Shown piece after piece: positions 60,375 to 64,000 of a stretch of DNA of 64,000 nucleotides. The notes beneath the pieces were generated by a model. It ran no database searches. It was not told the DNA's origin and was given only the letters and a program-made list of their open reading frames with translations. The number at the start of each line of letters is the position of its first letter. The first letter of the stretch is position 1. The position numbers and the translations under genes were made by a program. This DNA comes from Streptomyces sp. Edi2 (GTDB lineage Bacteria; Actinomycetota; Actinomycetes; Streptomycetales; Streptomycetaceae), in NCBI RefSeq assembly GCF_040253635.1, contig NZ_JBEJGX010000002.1:124001-188000 (forward strand), written 5' to 3'.

Positions 60375-60929
60375 TCAGCGCAGCAGCGTACGGGCTATGG
60401 GGTCGTCATCGGCAGAGCCGCGGGCGGCTGCGGCACGCGAGCGGCGGACATGTTCCTGCAGGAGGGAGCCGATCAGCTCCGCTTCGAACTCGTCCGGCTC
60501 CACGTACTCAGTCCGGCCGAGAACCAGTCGGACGGTGGCCAGGTCGATGTCGGTGAACACACCACCGAAGCCGGAGATGTCCAAAGACTTGCTCTTCTTG
60601 CCGTGCTTGAGCATGTGAGCGATCTCGTGACCGGCGACGATCTCGGTGTACGCAGGGCTGACGCCCTCGTCGTAGAACAAATAGTCCGTCGTGTCGGTGA
60701 CGATCCACATGCCACATGGCGCGGAGGGGTCCAGCGACTCCAGGTCCGAAAGGTCCGGCGTGAACGGGACCAGCTGGACCTCCCGCCCGATCTTCTGCTC
60801 CACGAACGGCAACAGGCCGAGGACGCTGTCGACGGCGGGAAGATCCAGTTCCTCAACGAACGCGCGACAGCGCTGCTCGACTTCCCCAACGTGGTCGACG
60901 GGCCGGCGCGCACGACGGCTGTGCCACAT
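60375..60929 (-). CDS. ImmA/IrrE-type metallopeptidase-like protein
   Basis: A 184-residue protein with HEIAHMLKHG, the HExxH zinc motif of ImmA/IrrE proteases, near residues 98-107. N-terminal LPFVEQKIGREVQLVPF is the usual substrate-recognition region. ATG at 60929 has an AGAGGA site; a TTG 15 bases upstream is possible. ImmA/IrrE proteins cleave XRE repressors, and the next gene upstream is such a repressor. Confidence 0.82.
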   Translation of the reverse strand: MWHSRRARRPVDHVGEVEQRCRAFVEELDLPAVDSVLGLLPFVEQKIGREVQLVPFTPDLSDLESLDPSAPCGMWIVTDTTDYLFYDEGVSPAYTEIVAGHEIAHMLKHGKKSKSLDISGFGGVFTDIDLATVRLVLGRTEYVEPDEFEAELIGSLLQEHVRRSRAAAARGSADDDPIARTLLR

Positions 60930-60974
60930 GCGTGTTCCTCTCAAGAGCCGCTGAGAGCCGAGCGTATCCGCTGG

Positions 60975-61493
60975 TCAGGGAAGATCATGTTCCGGGTCGG
61001 AGGGCAGCCCGTCCCGCTCCCGCACGGCCTCGATCTTCTTCAGCACCTCGTCGAGGCTCTGCGGGGACAGGCCGATGGACCGCAGTGCGATCTCTTTCAC
61101 ATTGGCCTGGCTCAATCTGCGCAGCAGCTCGAACTGTTTGGTGACCCTGAGCGTGACTTCGTCCTCGACGAAGAATCCCGCCTCCACGCCGAAGAACCGG
61201 GCGAACAGCGGCACCAGCTTGATGGTCGGGTTCCGCTGCCCTTTGCGGAGCAGTGAGATGTACGCGCCGGTGATGTTCTCCTCGCCGTACGAGGAGATCT
61301 CCCGGGCAGCATGGGCGTTGCTGTACTCGTCCGCACCCGGCGGCCTGACCCGGTCGAACAGGTAGTTCAGTCGGTCGGCGAAGGACGCCCCGGGGCCGGG
61401 TGCGGGAACCGAAGCCGTTGGCGGCGGCGTCTCCCTGTCCGCTCTCTCGCCTGCATGGGGCACTGTGCGCTGCTCTCTCTCGATGTGGTTCAA
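60975..61493 (-). CDS. XRE-family repressor
   Basis: A 172-residue protein. The HTH is in residues about 38-100: FADRLNYLFDRV, then AREISSYGEENITGAYISLL and RKGQRNPTIKLVPLFARFFG, as in BldD/EspR-like XRE proteins. The C-terminus has helices (LDEVLKKIEAV). It probably starts at TTG 61493, which lies inside a perfect 14-base palindrome; a downstream GTG is an alternative. It is the first gene of the cassette and the likely target of the IrrE protein. Confidence 0.75.
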   Translation of the reverse strand: MNHIEREQRTVPHAGERADRETPPPTASVPAPGPGASFADRLNYLFDRVRPPGADEYSNAHAAREISSYGEENITGAYISLLRKGQRNPTIKLVPLFARFFGVEAGFFVEDEVTLRVTKQFELLRRLSQANVKEIALRSIGLSPQSLDEVLKKIEAVRERDGLPSDPEHDLP

Positions 61494-61503
61494 CTATAGT
61501 TGA
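61490..61503. promoter_or_regulatory. Perfect 14-base palindrome at the repressor start
   Basis: TCAACTATAGTTGA is fully self-complementary, includes TATAGT on both strands (a good -10 sequence) and covers the TTG start codon on the minus strand. It looks like an autoregulatory operator. Confidence 0.6.
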
Positions 61504-62332
61504 CGCTGCGATGTCCGGAAGTTAGGTTCCCCTTGCACGCACCGTGGGTGCGGCTGGACCACTGGGGGCCCGAAGATGACCAACGGGGGGTAGATCTGTG
61601 ACGTGCACGTCGCGGGACGAGCAGGATCAGCTGCTTCGAGTCCCGGCGGTGAGCCATCCGCTCCACCGTTCCGGTTCTTTTGGTCGACTCATGCCGCGAT
61701 CGTGACTCACTGTAAGCACTTGGATGGTCCGAGCCCGGCACAAGAGACGGCCGGAACTGAGGTTCCGTCGCGCGTCACATTTACGCTGCGCAATATGTCG
61801 ATTTTGGGACAGACGCGCCTGAGAATAGCGGAGATCGACATCTTGCGACAATCCGGGATCGCCGGACATTGCCGGGGCGGCAGTGCGCACTGATGCCTCT
61901 TTCGCGGATGGATGGAATGCGTTGCTGGGACAGGCTAGAGCATCGGATGCACCACCTGTGAGCTGCGGCAACGGTCTTTGTGACTTCCTATCAGGGACGA
62001 ATGACGCCCTCTTAGGCAATGGCGGCGATTCCTGAACCCGGGATGCCGGAATCGGCGGTCCAACCGGACTTGCCGCTAGTAACCGGAATTCTTGCTTGCA
62101 TTTGGGCGAATCGGCGGGACATAGTGGGCTCCGCCCCACGCGCTACGCAGTTGAGCCATTGCGCAGGGTTGTTGATCTTTCGTCACTTAGAGCGACGGAT
62201 CCAGAGGGGTATCGCCCGGCCGGATGACGCATGCGGCGTCAACTGGTTCGACATGCAAATAGAACGCGTGTTTGGGTACGGGTTGGCAGGCGCCCCCGGA
62301 AGTGAAACGGGGCAGGGGCGAGGAGGACGAAC
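61504..62332. other. Divergent intergenic region, no supported gene
   Basis: These 829 bases separate the two IrrE cassettes. They are more AT-rich than the average here. An 8-base inverted repeat (ATGTCGAT 61795-61802, ATCGACAT 61834-61841) is present. No open frame has a ribosome site or known product. Confidence 0.55.
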
Positions 62333-63001
62333 GTGATGAAGAGGTGGGTTCCACGGCAGTCGACCGCCCGGAGCTGGAGCTCCGGATTGCGCAGAGTGCC
62401 GGGTGACAGACACCCCCTGCACTTCACAAATGGACTGCTGCGCTGGCGTAGGGACCCGTCGCAGCGCGCTCTCGTGAAGGAATGCGAGAGGCTGCTCGCC
62501 GATCTGCCTGTCCCCACCCCGTTCAGCGTCGAGGCGCTGGTGCGGAACATGGAGCACGTGCTGAAGCGCCAGATTCGGCTGGTGCCCTTCGACGATCCTG
62601 ACGGAGGGCTGGGCACCGCGTGCGGCCTTCGGGTCAAGGCGCCGGAGTTCACGATCGTGCTCTACCGGCGCCGATCCAGCCGCAACCAGACAAATCACAT
62701 CATCCTTCACGAACTCGCACACGAGTGGCTGGACCACGGGACGACCCTGACCCCTGAAGAGATCGAGCGGTACGTCCCTGAACACATCCGGGAGGAAGTC
62801 CTTCGCCGCTTCCCCTCGGCCCTGGTCCAAGGGCGCGTCAACTTCGACAGTCCCGAGGAGAAGCAGGCCGAGCTGTCGGCATCCCTGATCAAGCGGCTGG
62901 CCCGCAGGCACCAGTTCGCCGGGGACGACATGACCAGCCTCCTGGAGTCCTCGCTGTCCCACCCCGTTGCGCCGCCGCGCCGCGGCTCTCACCAGGAATG
63001 A
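62333..63001 (+). CDS. ImmA/IrrE-type metallopeptidase-like protein, second copy
   Basis: A 222-residue paralogue of 60375-60929 with ILHELAHEWLDHG carrying the HExxH motif near residues 122-134. The N-terminus (LLADLPVPTPFSVEALVRNM, then RQIRLVPF) matches the recognition region. The GTG at 62333 has GAGGAGG 6 bases upstream; the next codon is ATG. Its stop overlaps the following membrane gene. No XRE partner is coded on this side, which is unusual for the family. Confidence 0.8.
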   Translation: MMKRWVPRQSTARSWSSGLRRVPGDRHPLHFTNGLLRWRRDPSQRALVKECERLLADLPVPTPFSVEALVRNMEHVLKRQIRLVPFDDPDGGLGTACGLRVKAPEFTIVLYRRRSSRNQTNHIILHELAHEWLDHGTTLTPEEIERYVPEHIREEVLRRFPSALVQGRVNFDSPEEKQAELSASLIKRLARRHQFAGDDMTSLLESSLSHPVAPPRRGSHQE

Positions 63002-64000
63002 CGGACGGCATGCTCGACTCTTTCAGATACCTGACTGCGGCCGTGATGACCATCATCGCCGTCTGGCGTTTTCCGGCGGTCCGGTACGGAGACGCGCACC
63101 GCCGCGCCCTCTGGGGTGGCTACGCAGGATTCGCCGTAGCCCTGTGGCTGTACACGCCGGCCGTGATGCTGGCCGTGGACCGCATTCCCGTGGTCGACCT
63201 GAGCGCCCTGATGAGGCACTTCGCCAGCACCGCGGCAATCATCGCGTCCCTGACGTACGTCGCGACCAGCTACGGCAAGAGCTCCGAGGCGGTGGTGCCC
63301 CGGCATGTCGCAGTCTCGCGCTGGATCGCGCGCGCTTCCTACCCAGCGGGCGCCGTCGGCGTGACTCTCCTCACCATCCTGTTCTTCACCGTGGTGGACC
63401 GCCCCAGGCAGAGCGATGACTTCCTCAGCGACCATGCCGGGGAATGGGGCGCCGCGGTATACATGACCGTTTTCTATTTCTTCCCGCTGGTCACTACTGC
63501 CGTCTGCGGATTTCAGTGGTCACGCGCATCGCGGCAAGCGGAGACGACGAGCATGCGCATCGGTCTCCGTTTGATGGGAATCTCGATGTGGATGGGACTC
63601 GTCCACACCATCGCCCGAATCTTCATTGTGTGGGCGGCCGTGCTGTTCCCGCTGAGCCAGTCCTTGATGGAGAAGCTCGTCGACCTCACGGCAATGTGGA
63701 TGAATTTGCTGTTCCTGATCGTGGCGGCAGGAGCGAGTATCCCCACAACCAGCGCGGCCGCTGCTCGCTGGAAAACCATGAAAACCCTCTACCTGCTGCA
63801 CCCGCTCTGGTTCGACCTGGTGAAGACCTTCCCCGGAACGAGCCTCTACCCGCCGGGGTCACGCCTGGGGGAGCTGATCCACCTGCGTGTCCCCAGCGAC
63901 GTACGCCTGGACCGATGGACCCAGGACATCGCCGATGCCTGCGAAAAGCTCCGGTACTACGCTCCGGAAGCACTGCTGTGGGCTGCGGAGGACGCGACCG
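62998..64000 (+). CDS. MAB_1171c-family membrane protein, second copy (runs off the window)
   Basis: The open frame starts at an ATG overlapping the IrrE-like stop and continues past the right edge; at least 334 residues are present. It has several hydrophobic helices (GYAGFAVALWLYTPAVMLAV, GVTLLTILFFTVV, MWMNLLFLIVAAGAS) and then a soluble region with LYPPGSRLGEL. Arrangement and profile match 59139-60359. The C-terminus is not visible. Confidence 0.75.
   Translation, partial: MTDGMLDSFRYLTAAVMTIIAVWRFPAVRYGDAHRRALWGGYAGFAVALWLYTPAVMLAVDRIPVVDLSALMRHFASTAAIIASLTYVATSYGKSSEAVVPRHVAVSRWIARASYPAGAVGVTLLTILFFTVVDRPRQSDDFLSDHAGEWGAAVYMTVFYFFPLVTTAVCGFQWSRASRQAETTSMRIGLRLMGISMWMGLVHTIARIFIVWAAVLFPLSQSLMEKLVDLTAMWMNLLFLIVAAGASIPTTSAAAARWKTMKTLYLLHPLWFDLVKTFPGTSLYPPGSRLGELIHLRVPSDVRLDRWTQDIADACEKLRYYAPEALLWAAEDAT

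Noticed and set aside
1..64000. CRISPR arrays, insertion sequences, integrases and attachment sites.
   Set aside because: No regularly spaced identical repeats, transposase or integrase motifs, or tRNA-linked direct repeats were seen.

Overview
The window is very GC-rich, with overlapping start/stop codons, GTG/TTG starts, conservon genes, DUF397 and DUF5753 regulators, and an XRE/ImmA-IrrE/MAB_1171c cassette. Together these point to an actinomycete, most likely Streptomyces, and to an accessory, specialised-metabolism part of the chromosome. No rRNA, tRNA, CRISPR array or transposase was found.

Layout. (1) 1-7310: a peptide-modification (RiPP-like) cluster around a YcaO/TfuA pair. A candidate precursor and three genes run left. 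A methyltransferase-like protein, YcaO, TfuA, an HExxH-type peptide hydroxylase-like protein, a 2OG-Fe(II) oxygenase and a small partner run right. The oxygenase/partner pair occurs twice, once at each end. (2) 7344-11083: an XRE regulator, an M20 peptidase, a second XRE-type protein and a NUDIX hydrolase. (3) 11111-15351: a leftward operon of a 49-residue peptide, an APH-like kinase, an ABC exporter and a methyltransferase-NUDIX fusion. (4) 16015-20267: a protein with four NUDIX domains, an APH(6)/hydroxyurea-type kinase, a small membrane protein and an AlkC-like DNA repair protein.

(5) 20353-31923 is the most interesting region. A 49-residue peptide made almost entirely of four LKxGxRPDA repeats lies between a leftward pair (a free-standing LysRS-like protein and a TauD-type dioxygenase) and a rightward set: membrane desaturase, glycine-amidinotransferase-like protein, JmjC/cupin oxygenase, haem-oxygenase-like diiron protein, GFA protein, DDAH-like amidinohydrolase, cation/proton antiporter, nitroreductase and PRMT-like methyltransferase. 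A hairpin separates the peptide from the enzymes, and a promoter with repeated GTGCAAC boxes lies upstream. Several of these enzyme families act on the arginine guanidinium group, and every repeat carries one Arg and one Lys. I infer a peptide-scaffolded or RiPP pathway in which those side chains are modified.

(6) 31994-47140: an NsdA-like regulator, a STAND ATPase with an amyloid-like N-terminal motif, a small HTH protein, GH15 glucoamylase/trehalase, a HAD phosphatase and an expanded conservon (sensor kinase, roadblock, DUF742, GTPase, GAF, acyl-CoA dehydrogenase-like, P450). (7) 47141-50358: an intergenic region with three two-box GTGGCCAC sites, then an RsbW-like ATPase, an aldo/keto reductase and two small proteins. 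(8) 50355-57546: a RibD-like deaminase, three tandem related HTH regulators with a 2'-5' RNA ligase-like protein between them, a DUF5753/DUF397 pair and an SDR. (9) 57568-64000: a secreted amidase coupled to an XRE/IrrE/MAB_1171c cassette, and a second divergent IrrE/MAB_1171c pair cut by the right edge.
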